64,000 nucleotides of DNA from Acetobacteraceae bacterium H6797 (GTDB lineage: Bacteria; Pseudomonadota; Alphaproteobacteria; Acetobacterales; Acetobacteraceae): assembly GCA_015223225.1 (NCBI GenBank), contig JADFCQ010000001.1:868001-932000 (forward strand), written 5' to 3'. Numbering within the stretch: position 1 is the stretch's first letter; each line of letters starts with the position of its first letter. Below, one piece after another: positions 1-7,848 of this stretch. Made by a program: the position numbers and the translations under genes. A model generated the notes under the pieces. That model was not told the DNA's origin. It did no database searches and was given only the letters and a program-made list of their open reading frames with translations.

Positions 1-1
1 G

Positions 2-337
2 CATCTCTCCCGCCCCGCCGCCCAGGAAGACAGCCTTGCGCTTCAGGAGCTGCGCAAGCATCTCGGCCGCCTTCCTGCCGATCAGCGCGCCGCGCTGATC
101 ATGGTGACCGTCCAGGGCATGTCCTACAACGAAGTCGCCGCCGCGATGGGTTGCGCCGTCGGTACCGCCAAGTGCCGCGTCTTCCGCGCCCGCCAGCAGC
201 TGCAGGCCTGGATGCTCGGCGAGGAGAAGCCCTCCGCGCAGTCGTCCCGTCCGCAGGCCCGCTCTGGCCTCGCCTCCACCCCTCGCGCTAAAGTGGCCGA
301 CGCAACCACCGAGCGCTGGGCGCCAACCGGAGCCTGA
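2..337 (+). CDS. ECF sigma factor, C-terminal part (EcfG-type, partial)
   Basis: The reading frame is open from the window edge and ends at the TGA at 335-337, so only the C-terminal part is visible. It holds a sigma region 4 helix-turn-helix: a LPADQRAALIMV stretch, then GMSYNEVAAAMGCAVGTAKCRVFRAR, which is the -35 recognition helix pattern of ECF sigma factors. A Pro/Ser-rich tail of about 40 residues follows. The stop overlaps the start of a NepR-like anti-sigma gene by one base, and a HWE kinase comes next. That context makes an EcfG/SigT-type general stress sigma factor the best reading. The subgroup assignment rests mainly on the neighbours, because region 2 lies outside the window. Confidence 0.8.
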   Translation, partial: HLSRPAAQEDSLALQELRKHLGRLPADQRAALIMVTVQGMSYNEVAAAMGCAVGTAKCRVFRARQQLQAWMLGEEKPSAQSSRPQARSGLASTPRAKVADATTERWAPTGA

Positions 338-558
338 TGGACGAAGAGAGCAAGAAGGCTCCGTCAGCCGAAAGCGGATCTGGCATGGCAAACCCCACAG
401 GAAAGCGTGGGCGCAAGGTAGCGCCCGACGCTGCCTTCGACCTCTGGCTGCAGCGTGGCCTGCATGCTATGTATGACGGCGTGGCACAGGAGCCCGTTCC
501 CGAGGAATGGCTCAACCTGATCGCCGCGAGCATGCCGAACGCGGAACGCAAGGACTGA
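337..558 (+). CDS. nepR: NepR-like anti-sigma factor of the general stress response
   Basis: A 73-residue protein. Its central segment DLWLQRGLHAMYDGVAQEPVPEEWLNLI matches the NepR core, two short helices around an EPVP turn that normally clamp the EcfG sigma factor until phosphorylated PhyR takes NepR away. The N-terminal 30 residues are basic, Ser/Gly-rich and probably disordered, as is usual in this family. Its ATG at 337 overlaps the sigma stop codon by one base, so translation is probably coupled. The order sigma then nepR is the reverse of the arrangement I know best (nepR then ecfG/sigT). PhyR itself is not in the window. Confidence 0.75.
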   Translation: MDEESKKAPSAESGSGMANPTGKRGRKVAPDAAFDLWLQRGLHAMYDGVAQEPVPEEWLNLIAASMPNAERKD

Positions 559-562
559 GTTC

Positions 563-592
563 CGGCCCGCGGCGACAGCGGGCCGTTATTCT
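563..592 (+). terminator. Probable rho-independent terminator after nepR
   Basis: An 8-bp perfect stem (CGGCCCGC at 563-570 with GCGGGCCG at 578-585) and a 7-nt loop, followed by the T-rich run TTATTCTT. It lies directly after the nepR stop and separates the sigma/nepR pair from the kinase gene. Confidence 0.65.
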
Positions 593-677
593 TCTGGCGT
601 CCCGCCGCGCTTTTCTAATTCCTCGGCCCCTCGACGCGAGAGGCCACGGCCGAAGTGAAGGCTGAAATTCTGGCGGC

Positions 678-2438
678 ATGGCGGTTACCGTCACTCCTCT
701 GGCCCGGCGATTGCCGCGATTTCTCCGCAGCGTTCGCTCGCGCATGATTCTCCTGCTTCTGGTTGCCGGTATCCCGGTGATCGGAATCGCGGGCACGAAT
801 GCATTTCTGACCTATGATGCGGCCCTCTCCGCCGGCACGCGCGACGTTGCCCTGCTACGCGCCGCCGTCACCGCCCGCCACGGTCAGGCGCTCGAAACGA
901 TGCGCTCTTTCATGGAGCATCTCGCCGCCGACCCGGATATCCTGAACCTTGACGACCCGGCGGCCTGTTCGCGCGAACTTACCCAGCTTCGCGGCCTTTT
1001 CGAGGATCGCTACGCGAATTTCTGGCTGCTCGACACCAACGGCATCGGCCTCTGCACGGGCATCCCCTTCCCCACGGGCACCTCCTTCGCCGAAACGCCC
1101 TATTTCCGTGCCGCCATGCGGAGCAGCGGTTTCGTGATCGGCGGCTTCACCATCGGTTCGGCCAGCCGCCAGGCGGTGCTGACAGCCGCCCTCCCCGTCA
1201 GGCGCAACGGGCAGATCGTCGGTGTCCTCGGCGGCAGCTTGCGGCTCGACTTCTTCCTGCGCAGCCGCACCGACAAGACCGACGCGCCCTATGACATCTG
1301 GCTGGTGGACCGTTTCGGCGCCCGCCTGTCCCTCTCCAATGCCAGCGACGACGCCCTGCCCGCCGAAGGCGTTCTCGACGATGAGGAGGCGGAAGGCCCC
1401 AACGGGCAGCGCATCGTCAGCGGCCTCGCGCGCAACGGCAAACCCTATGCCTACGCCGAGGCCAATCTGGCCGATGACCTGCATATGCTGGTCGGCCTCT
1501 CGACAGCGGCCGTGCAGAACCAGGCGCGGGCCACGCTCACCCGCCGCCTGGTGGAACTCGCGGGCTTCCTCGCCGTCTGCCTCGCGGTCATCGCCCTCGG
1601 CGCCGATCTCGCCGTCGCTCGCCCGCTGCGCCATCTCGCCGCGCGAATGCGCGCCTGGCGCCCTGGCGCACCACTGACCAGGCACCGCCCCATGGGCGAG
1701 CCCGATGAGGTAATCGCGCTTGAAGACGCCCTGATCCAGGCCGCGAGCGCCATCGCCGCGCGGGAGCACGATCTGCGTGCCGCGCTCCGCCAACGCGATC
1801 TGCTGATGGCCGAGATCCATCACCGGGTGAAGAACAACCTCCAGATCGTGGCTTCGCTCCTGAACTTGCAATCGCGACGCCTTCGCGATGGCCCCGCCCA
1901 GGCCGAATTCGCCGCCGCGCGCGACCGGGTGCAGGCGCTTGCCACGCTTCACCGCCACCTCTACATGAATCATGATTTCGAAACGATTGAACTGAAGCCC
2001 TTCCTCGAGGAGCTGACGCGACAATTATTCGATTCCATGGTCGCCCCCGGCGATGGCCGCATCCGTGTCGTCATCGAGGCCGTGCCGCTCGAGATCGTCA
2101 CCGATCAGGCTGTCTCCCTCGCCCTGCTCGTCACCGAGGCCATCACCAACGCGCTGAAACACGCCTTCCCCGACGACCGGCCCGGCACGATCCGTGTCAC
2201 GGTCGACCGCGAGGGCGAGAAGGCAGTGCTCACCGTGCATGATGACGGCGTGGGCTCTGCCGCCAGCGCGGACGAGAACGAGGAGCCCGGCATCGGCATG
2301 ACGCTGATCCGCGGCTTCGCCCAGCATCTCGGCGGCGAGCTCGACATCTCCCATACCGAGGACGGCACCACCTTCCGCCTCACCTTCACCGTCCAGCGCC
2401 GCCGGCACGACCTCGGCACGCCTCCGCCGGCGGCATAA
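678..2438 (+). CDS. HWE/HisKA_2-family sensor histidine kinase with periplasmic dCache domain
   Basis: 586 residues. A transmembrane segment (about 21-45) is followed by a roughly 240-residue periplasmic sensor region with a dCache-like pattern (FWLLDTNGIGLCTG, then FVIGGFTIGSASRQAVLTAALPV). A second transmembrane segment lies at about 290-312, then a HAMP-like linker. The kinase core has EIHHRVKNNLQIVASLLNLQSRR, the HisKA_2/HWE phosphoacceptor motif, with the likely phosphorylated His at 382. A HATPase domain follows, with N and G boxes at EAITNALKHAF and DDGVGS. Kinases of this class feed PhyR in alphaproteobacterial general stress signalling, and its place next to nepR supports a PhyK-like role. 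The actual stimulus is unknown. Low-confidence alternative: an independent sensor that merely sits nearby. Confidence 0.85.
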   Translation: MAVTVTPLARRLPRFLRSVRSRMILLLLVAGIPVIGIAGTNAFLTYDAALSAGTRDVALLRAAVTARHGQALETMRSFMEHLAADPDILNLDDPAACSRELTQLRGLFEDRYANFWLLDTNGIGLCTGIPFPTGTSFAETPYFRAAMRSSGFVIGGFTIGSASRQAVLTAALPVRRNGQIVGVLGGSLRLDFFLRSRTDKTDAPYDIWLVDRFGARLSLSNASDDALPAEGVLDDEEAEGPNGQRIVSGLARNGKPYAYAEANLADDLHMLVGLSTAAVQNQARATLTRRLVELAGFLAVCLAVIALGADLAVARPLRHLAARMRAWRPGAPLTRHRPMGEPDEVIALEDALIQAASAIAAREHDLRAALRQRDLLMAEIHHRVKNNLQIVASLLNLQSRRLRDGPAQAEFAAARDRVQALATLHRHLYMNHDFETIELKPFLEELTRQLFDSMVAPGDGRIRVVIEAVPLEIVTDQAVSLALLVTEAITNALKHAFPDDRPGTIRVTVDREGEKAVLTVHDDGVGSAASADENEEPGIGMTLIRGFAQHLGGELDISHTEDGTTFRLTFTVQRRRHDLGTPPPAA

Positions 2439-2566
2439 GCTCCGGCGAGACGGTAACCCGCCCCCTGCGGCGGCCCGGGAGCCAGCTCGCGCTTACGTTT
2501 CCTTCTCGCGCCTGCAACCGTCGCCCATTCCGCCGCGTTTCCCTCGCAGAAGAGAGGAGACCCGTG

Positions 2567-2761
2567 ATGTTCTCGCGCTTTATCAAAGTGCTCCCCGCCC
2601 TGGCTCTCGCCGTGCCCCTCGCGGCATGTTTCGAGGAAGGGCCGGCAGAACGCGCCGGGCGCCAGGTCGATCGGGCCGCCGAGAATCTTCGCGACACCGT
2701 CGATCCGCCAAAGGGCCCCGTCGAACGCCTGGGCCGGGCCGTGGACCGCGCCACGAACTGA
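2567..2761 (+). CDS. Small lipoprotein, entericidin-like size
   Basis: 64 residues. A signal peptide (FSRFIKVLPALALAVPLAAC) ends in a lipobox LAAC with the lipidated Cys near residue 22. The short, charged mature part carries two related segments (RAGRQVDRAAENL and RLGRAVDRATN), a small internal repeat likely to form an amphipathic helix. The ATG at 2567 is preferred over the GTG at 2564 because the AGGAGA ribosome site ends six bases before it. It lies between the stress kinase and a DUF883 gene, so an envelope stress role is plausible but unproven. Confidence 0.6.
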   Translation: MFSRFIKVLPALALAVPLAACFEEGPAERAGRQVDRAAENLRDTVDPPKGPVERLGRAVDRATN

Positions 2762-2806
2762 CGCCGATCAGGTCACACTCTGGATTGGAACCGAGAGGAA
2801 AGACAG

Positions 2807-3187
2807 ATGAACGCGATCACCAAGCCCAAAGTCGAAACCCTGGCCGAGGAAATCGAGGCCCTGCGCGCCAAGCTCGAGGCCGCCATCAGCGAGCGGGGCA
2901 GCCACTCGCTGAGCGAGGCGGTCAACCGCGCCCGCGCCGCCGCCGCCGACATGGCCGCGAGCACCCGCGACATGGCCAGCACCGTCGCCTCGACGACGCG
3001 TGACGCGGCCACTACGGTTGCCTCCAGCACCCGCGAGATCGCCGGCACCGCCGCCGCGGTGGCGCAGCGCGAGGCCCAGGCGGCCGCCGGCCAGGTGCGC
3101 GCCCATCCCTTCCTGAGCGTCGCGATCGCCGCCTCCATCGGCTGCCTCGCCGGCCTGCTCATGGGCGCCTCCGCCCGCCGCGACTGA
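2807..3187 (+). CDS. DUF883 / ElaB-YqjD-like membrane-anchored protein
   Basis: 126 residues. A long Ala/Thr/Arg-rich amphipathic helix (about 10-95) shows repeated segments (STRDMASTVASTTRDAATTVASSTREIAG). One C-terminal transmembrane helix follows (FLSVAIAASIGCLAGLLMG) with a short basic end. That is the architecture of the ElaB/YqjD/DUF883 family, inner-membrane proteins linked to stationary phase that in E. coli bind ribosomes. A good ribosome site (AGAGGAAAG) precedes the ATG. It follows the small lipoprotein by 45 bases, so the two may be co-transcribed. Confidence 0.75.
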   Translation: MNAITKPKVETLAEEIEALRAKLEAAISERGSHSLSEAVNRARAAAADMAASTRDMASTVASTTRDAATTVASSTREIAGTAAAVAQREAQAAAGQVRAHPFLSVAIAASIGCLAGLLMGASARRD

Positions 3188-3197
3188 TGCGTTTCCG

Positions 3198-3224
3198 GGG
3201 CCGCTCCGCAAGGGGCGGCCCGTT
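3198..3224 (+). terminator. Probable terminator after the DUF883 gene
   Basis: GGGCCGCTCC at 3198-3207 pairs with GGGGCGGCCC at 3212-3221 (one G-U pair) around the tetraloop GCAA, and is followed by GTTT. The T tract is short, so termination may be partial. Confidence 0.5.
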
Positions 3225-3315
3225 TCCCACATAATCGCGCGAAGGTGGCTTTGACCGGCCCTCCTCCGCGTGGTCTGCTACCGCCATCCTGCCACCCTTG
3301 CGCCGAGACAACGCC

Positions 3316-3828
3316 ATGCCTTTCCGGGCCCTGCGCCTCACCGGCACGGCACTGACCGCCGAACGCCTCCGCCTCAAGCTCATCGCCCGCCGCCAGGCGC
3401 GGCGCGCCGCCTGGCTCACCCTGGCCGTGGTCGCGGCGATCGGCAGCTATATCCTCGCGCATTTCCTGGCCTGGGAACTGCTCCCCGCCACCTGGACCCC
3501 CGCCGGACGCTTCGCCTGCCTTTTCGGCGCGAATCTGGTCCTGCTCGGCCTCGGTCTCTGGTTCGGCCTGAACAGCACCCCCTCCGCGCAGGAGCGGGAT
3601 CTTCGGGTCTGGCGGGATGCCACTCTCCAGGAAGCGATGCATGGCGGCATGACCTCGCCCGCCTCGCTGATGCGCTTCGGCGAGACGATCTTCGACCTCT
3701 ACCAGCAGTTCCGTGGCTTCCGCGCCGCCCGTGCGGCCGCTACCGCGCATCCCGCGCCGCCGCCGCCCACCCCGGAACCCGCCGCCCCGGCTGCGGCCAC
3801 CTCCCCCGTGGAGAAGGTCACCCCCTGA
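3316..3828 (+). CDS. Two-TM membrane protein of unknown function
   Basis: 170 residues from the ATG at 3316; an upstream TTG at 3298 is less likely. A basic N-terminus leads into two transmembrane segments (AAWLTLAVVAAIGSYILAHFLAW and FACLFGANLVLLGLGLWFGL). A cytoplasmic stretch contains FGETIFDLYQQFRGFRAARAA, and the tail is Pro/Ala-rich. Its size and position after a DUF883 gene recall the YqjD-YqjE-YqjK arrangement, but no residue signature proves that link. I do not recognise the family with confidence. Confidence 0.6.
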   Translation: MPFRALRLTGTALTAERLRLKLIARRQARRAAWLTLAVVAAIGSYILAHFLAWELLPATWTPAGRFACLFGANLVLLGLGLWFGLNSTPSAQERDLRVWRDATLQEAMHGGMTSPASLMRFGETIFDLYQQFRGFRAARAAATAHPAPPPPTPEPAAPAAATSPVEKVTP

Positions 3829-3864
3829 TCCCGGCGTGATGCGGCCGCCTCGTCGTTGAGGTAG

Positions 3865-3885
3865 ATCGTTATCCCCAATAACAAT
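3865..3885. promoter_or_regulatory. Inverted repeat, candidate MarR operator
   Basis: ATCGTTAT at 3865-3872 and ATAACAAT at 3878-3885 form an 8-bp inverted repeat with one mismatch around CCCCA. It lies 40 bases before the MarR start codon, in an AT-richer patch within GC-rich DNA. This fits the 16-21 bp palindromes bound by MarR dimers, so autoregulation of the marR-esterase pair is the likely role. Confidence 0.5.
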
Positions 3886-3924
3886 TCACTTGACCCGGTA
3901 GGCGGTCGCGCGTCTCCTCCGCCC

Positions 3925-4398
3925 ATGGCGGATAGGCTCAACAGACCCAAAACGGCCCGCTTCAGCCCCGAGCGTGAATTCGAGGACCATGTCGGCTTTC
4001 ATCTTGGCCGCGCTCATGCCGTGATGAATGCGAGCTTCCTCGATGCCTTCGCCGATCTCGGCCTGAACCCCCGGGCCTACCGCGTCCTCGTCACGGTCGC
4101 GCGGGAGGAAGGCCTGCATGCAAGCCGCCTCGGCGACCTGATCGGGGTGAAGCGCACCAATCTCGTCCCCGTCCTGACCGCGCTGGAAGCCGAGGGCCTG
4201 CTTCTCCGCCACCCCGACGGGCAGGACGGCCGCATCCAGCGCCTCGAACCCACCGCCAAGGCCCGCGCCCTGCTGCCCACCCTGCGCAGCCGCGTCGAGC
4301 AGCACGAGGACCGCGTCCTACACGCCCTTTCCGCCGCCGAACGGGAGGCGCTGCGCGACATGCTGCGCCGGATCTGGACGGCGGCCGCTCCCGACTGA
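3925..4398 (+). CDS. MarR-family transcriptional regulator
   Basis: 157 residues with the winged helix of MarR proteins. The dimerisation helix includes HLGRAHAVMNASFLDAFADLGL. The recognition region is LHASRLGDLIGVKRTNLVPVLTALEAEGLLLRHP, followed by the wing with DGQDGRIQRLEPTAKARALL. The gene starts 27 bases before the tannase-family esterase on the same strand, and an inverted repeat lies upstream. This suggests a phenolic- or ester-derived ligand that relieves repression of the esterase, but the ligand is inference. Confidence 0.85.
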   Translation: MADRLNRPKTARFSPEREFEDHVGFHLGRAHAVMNASFLDAFADLGLNPRAYRVLVTVAREEGLHASRLGDLIGVKRTNLVPVLTALEAEGLLLRHPDGQDGRIQRLEPTAKARALLPTLRSRVEQHEDRVLHALSAAEREALRDMLRRIWTAAAPD

Positions 4399-4424
4399 CC
4401 ACCCCTCTCATTCCCGAGGTCATC

Positions 4425-6065
4425 ATGACCCATAAGACCATGCTTCTGCTGGCCACCGCCGGGCTCCTGGCCGCCCCCGCCGCCTTCGCGGCCGAGACGC
4501 CGCCAGCGGGCGGCGCCTGCGCCGCCCTGGGCAAGATCGCCAGCGACGGCCTGCGCATCACCCGCGCCGAGGCCATCCCCGCCGGCACCCTGCCCGCCGA
4601 CAACCCTGCGCGCGCGGCACTCACCGGCGCCGCCCGCGCCAGTGCCGCCCTGCCCGCGCATTGCCTCATCGAGGGCAGCCTCGACGAGCGCCAGGGCACC
4701 GGCGGCAAGCCCTATGCGGTGAAGTTCCAGCTCCGCCTGCCCGAAAACTGGAACGGCCGCTTCCTCTTCCAAGGCGGCGGCGGCATGGATGGCGTGGTCA
4801 ACGAGGCCATCGGCGCCATTCCCGTTGCCGGCGCCACGGCCCCGCCCGCGCTCAACCGCGGCTTCGCCGTCGTCTCGACCGATTCCGGCCATCAGGGCCG
4901 CGACAGCCGCGACGCCGATTTCGGCCTCGATCAACAGGCCCGGCTCGACTACGCCTATGCCGCCATCGGCAAGGTGACGGAGGCCGCCAAGGCGCTGATC
5001 ATCGCCCGCTACGGCCGCGCCGCCGACCGCAGCTATTTCATGGGCTGCTCCAATGGCGGCCGCGCCGCAATGATGGCCGCCCAGCGCTTCCCCGACGAAT
5101 TCGACGGCATCGTCGCCGGCAATCCCGGCTTCCGCCTCAGCCGCGCCGCCTCGGGCCATGCCTGGGACGTGAATGTCATGACCGGCATCGCGCCCCGCGC
5201 CGAAGACGGCCGCCCGGTGCTCGCCAATGCCTTCACCCCGGCCGAGATGAAGCTCGTCACCGAGGCCGTGCTGCAGCAATGCGACGCCAAGGACGGGCTG
5301 AAGGACGGGCTGCTCACCGCCCCCTCCACCTGCCATTTCGACCCCGCGGCCCTCCGCTGCCAGCCCGGCCAGACCGAGGCCTGCCTGCCCGAGGCCAAGC
5401 TCACCGCCCTGGTCAGCATCATGGAAGGCGGGACGGACAGCCGGGGCGAGCATATCTACTCGAGCTGGCCCTGGGATGCCGGCCTCGCCTCGGCCGGCTG
5501 GCGCGCCTGGAAGCTGGGCACCTCGCAGACCGGGCAGCCCAATTCCCTCTACGCCACGCTGACGCCCAGCTCGCTCGGCCTCTATTTCATGACCCCGCCG
5601 GTGCAGAACCTTCAGCTCGCGACGATCGATTTCGACAAGCTCCCGGCCCGCACGGCCCAAACCGCCGCGATCAACGACACGACCGGCACGATGTATACGA
5701 GCTTCACCGCCCATGGCGGCCGCATGCTCGTCTTCCACGGCAATAGCGACCCGGCCTTCTCCGCCGACGACCTGCGCGCCTATTGGAAGCAGCTCCAGGC
5801 CGATAATGACGGCGACACCGCCACCTGGGCGCGGCTCTTCATGGTGCCGGGCATGAACCATTGCGGCGGCGGCCCCGCGACCGACGATTTCGATCCGCTG
5901 ACGGCCATCCAGGCCTGGGTCGAGAAGGGCGAGGCCCCCGCCACCCTCATCGCCAAGGGCGCAAGCTTCCCCGGCCGCACCCGCCCCCTCTGCGCCTATC
6001 CGCAGGAGGCCTATTACAAGGGCGAAGGCGATCCGGAATCAGCGGCCAGCTTCGTCTGCCGCTGA
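4425..6065 (+). CDS. Tannase/feruloyl esterase family alpha/beta hydrolase, exported
   Basis: 546 residues with a clear signal peptide (LLLATAGLLAAPAAFA, cleavage near residue 22). The tannase family serine motif GCSNGGR places the nucleophile at Ser209, and the GMNHCGGG motif near the C-terminus supplies the catalytic His479. An acidic residue in NSDPAFSADD probably completes the triad. Conserved Cys pairs (LQQCDAKDGLKDG, CHFDP, CQPGQTEACL) fit the Ca-binding lid and disulfides of the family. It likely acts in the periplasm on hydroxycinnamate, gallate or similar esters; the exact substrate cannot be read from sequence. It is co-oriented with and probably controlled by the preceding MarR gene. 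Confidence 0.88.
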   Translation: MTHKTMLLLATAGLLAAPAAFAAETPPAGGACAALGKIASDGLRITRAEAIPAGTLPADNPARAALTGAARASAALPAHCLIEGSLDERQGTGGKPYAVKFQLRLPENWNGRFLFQGGGGMDGVVNEAIGAIPVAGATAPPALNRGFAVVSTDSGHQGRDSRDADFGLDQQARLDYAYAAIGKVTEAAKALIIARYGRAADRSYFMGCSNGGRAAMMAAQRFPDEFDGIVAGNPGFRLSRAASGHAWDVNVMTGIAPRAEDGRPVLANAFTPAEMKLVTEAVLQQCDAKDGLKDGLLTAPSTCHFDPAALRCQPGQTEACLPEAKLTALVSIMEGGTDSRGEHIYSSWPWDAGLASAGWRAWKLGTSQTGQPNSLYATLTPSSLGLYFMTPPVQNLQLATIDFDKLPARTAQTAAINDTTGTMYTSFTAHGGRMLVFHGNSDPAFSADDLRAYWKQLQADNDGDTATWARLFMVPGMNHCGGGPATDDFDPLTAIQAWVEKGEAPATLIAKGASFPGRTRPLCAYPQEAYYKGEGDPESAASFVCR

Positions 6066-6079
6066 GGCCAGCCAGGCGC

Positions 6080-6098
6080 GAGGGGGCAGCGCCCCCTC
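6080..6098. terminator. Shared hairpin between convergent esterase and Lrp genes
   Basis: GAGGGGGC at 6080-6087 and GCCCCCTC at 6091-6098 form a perfect 8-bp stem with the loop AGC. It sits between the ends of the esterase gene and the minus-strand Lrp gene, and its right arm overlaps the Lrp stop codon. No T run is present on either strand, so it may only slow polymerase or protect 3' ends. Confidence 0.4.
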
Positions 6099-6561
6099 AG
6101 TCATCTTCAGTGGCGGGCGCGACGGGCAGGATCGCCGTCTCCTTCGCCGAGCCGAGGGTGAGCAGCGTCTCCGTCCGCCCCACGCCCTCGGCGGCGCGCA
6201 CCTGCTCGCTCACGAAGCGCTCGAAAGCCGCCAGATCCGGCAGGCGCAGCTTCAGCAGATAGGACCAGCCGCCCGTTACGGCATGGCATTCCAGCACGGC
6301 CTCATGCCCGGCCATGGCGGCGCGGAAGCCGGCATCGGAGCCCGGCTTCACCTCCACGAAAACGAAGCCCAGCAGCGGGCAGCCCACGGCCACCGGGTCA
6401 AGGTCGGCGCGCCAGCCGCGAATGGTCTGACGCTCCTCGAGGCGCTTCACGCGCTCGGCAGTGGCGGAAACGGAGAGGCCGGAGACCTTGGCAAGCTCCG
6501 CCAGCCCCGCGGCGCCATTCTCCTGGAGGGCCACGAGGATATTGCGGTCAATTTCATCCAT
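6097..6561 (-). CDS. Lrp/AsnC-family transcriptional regulator
   Basis: 154 residues. The N-terminal helix-turn-helix is MDEIDRNILVALQENGAAGLAELAKVSGLSVSATAERVKRLEE. The C-terminal RAM ligand-binding domain has the usual pattern (FVFVEVKPGSDAGFRAAMAGHEAVLECHAVTGGWSYLLKLRLPDLAAFERFV). Such proteins sense amino acids. It lies immediately downstream of the ornithine/lysine decarboxylase on the same strand, beyond a terminator. A link to amino acid or polyamine control is reasonable but is inference. Confidence 0.88.
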   Translation of the reverse strand: MDEIDRNILVALQENGAAGLAELAKVSGLSVSATAERVKRLEERQTIRGWRADLDPVAVGCPLLGFVFVEVKPGSDAGFRAAMAGHEAVLECHAVTGGWSYLLKLRLPDLAAFERFVSEQVRAAEGVGRTETLLTLGSAKETAILPVAPATEDD

Positions 6562-6663
6562 GCGGGCGACCCTAAAGCAGAAGCGCGACCGGGGAAATCA
6601 CCCCAAGGAGCGAAAATCGCGCCTTCGGGCTGAAAGAACACGCCACGATGGCGGTTTGGCAAG

Positions 6664-6694
6664 AAAAAAGGCGGCGATGCCAAGCACCGCCGCC
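6664..6694 (-). terminator. Rho-independent terminator of the decarboxylase gene
   Basis: On the minus strand, GGCGGCG (6694-6688) and CGCCGCC (6676-6670) form a 7-bp GC stem with an 11-nt loop, followed by six T residues (6669-6664). It lies 23 bases after the decarboxylase stop. Confidence 0.8.
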
Positions 6695-6717
6695 CTCTTC
6701 ATCCGATCCGGGATCGA

Positions 6718-7848
6718 TCAGATATAATGCTCGCCCAGCGGCGCGAAGCCGTTGAAGCGCTGGCTGGCATAGGTCGTCGTATAGGCGCCCGTGGCCAGGA
6801 TCTCGATCCGGTCGCCCGCCACCAGCTTGTTCGGCAGGCGGTAGTTGCTCTTCTCGTAGAGCGTATCCGTGCTGTCGCAGGTCGGGCCGGCGATGGTCAC
6901 CGGGCCATCCGCCTCGCCATCATGCGGGGTGCGGAAGACATACTTGATCGCCTCGCCCTCGGTCTCGGCCAGGCCGCCGAAACGGCCGATGTCGAGATAG
7001 ACCCAGCGCACCGGATCGTCCTGCTCCTTGCGGGAGACGAGCACGACCTCGGCGGCGATCACGCCGGCATCGCCCGCGATGAAACGGCCCGGCTCCACCA
7101 CCAGCTCCGGCAGCGCATTGCCGAAAGCCTCGACCATGGCGCCCATGATGGCATCGCCGAAAGCGCCGATCTCGGGCACTTCCGAGCGGTAGCGCACCGG
7201 ATAGCCGCCGCCCAGGTTCACCATGCGCACATTGACGCCGGCCTGCTTCAGGTCGGTGAAGAGCATGCCGACCTTGGCGATCGCGGCCTCATAGGCCTCG
7301 GTGCGCACCTGCTGGCTGCCGACATGGAAGGAGATGCCATAGGGGTCGAGGCCCAGCTCGCCCGCACGGATCATCAGATCCTTCGCCATATCGACCTCGC
7401 AGCCGAACTTCTTCGACAGCGGCCATTCGGCGCCGACATTGCCCACGAGGATACGGCAATAGACCTGCGCGCCCGGGGCCGCGCGCGCCAGCTTCTCCAG
7501 CTCCTCGATGGAATCGAAGGCGAACATGCGCACACCCTGGTCGAAGGCGGCCTTGATGGCGCGCTCCTTCTTCACGGTATTGCCGTAGGAAATCTTGGCC
7601 GGCTCCGCGCCCGAGGCGAGGCACATCTGCACCTCCTCATAGGAGGCGGCATCGAAGGAGGAGCCGAGCGAGACGAGACGGTCCAGGATCGGAGCCGCCG
7701 GGTTCGCCTTCACCGCATAATAGATGCGGGCCGCAGGCAGCGCGGCCTGCAGACGGCGGTAGTTCTCCTCGATGCGATCCACATCGAGAACCAGGCAGGG
7801 CGTCGCCGGCTGGGCGTCGCGCAGGAAGCGGGAGACCTTGTCGGTCAT
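6718..7848 (-). CDS. Ornithine/lysine decarboxylase, fold type III PLP enzyme
   Basis: 376 residues from the ATG at 7848, which has GGAGGA eight bases upstream; an in-frame TTG at 7863 is less likely. The PLP lysine is in YYAVKANP (Lys47). The EPGRFIAGDAG motif is the conserved phosphate-contacting EPGR segment, and GPTCDSTDTLYE supplies the catalytic Cys of the partner subunit. This is the short alanine-racemase-like family of ornithine decarboxylases, which makes putrescine, or cadaverine if lysine is accepted; a bifunctional enzyme is common in alphaproteobacteria. A roughly 400-base leader precedes the gene. Confidence 0.88.
   Translation of the reverse strand: MTDKVSRFLRDAQPATPCLVLDVDRIEENYRRLQAALPAARIYYAVKANPAAPILDRLVSLGSSFDAASYEEVQMCLASGAEPAKISYGNTVKKERAIKAAFDQGVRMFAFDSIEELEKLARAAPGAQVYCRILVGNVGAEWPLSKKFGCEVDMAKDLMIRAGELGLDPYGISFHVGSQQVRTEAYEAAIAKVGMLFTDLKQAGVNVRMVNLGGGYPVRYRSEVPEIGAFGDAIMGAMVEAFGNALPELVVEPGRFIAGDAGVIAAEVVLVSRKEQDDPVRWVYLDIGRFGGLAETEGEAIKYVFRTPHDGEADGPVTIAGPTCDSTDTLYEKSNYRLPNKLVAGDRIEILATGAYTTTYASQRFNGFAPLGEHYI

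Noticed and set aside
2765..2812. GGAACC before the DUF883 gene as an EcfG promoter
   Set aside because: No CGTT at 16-17 bases; the pentamer overlaps the ribosome site region.
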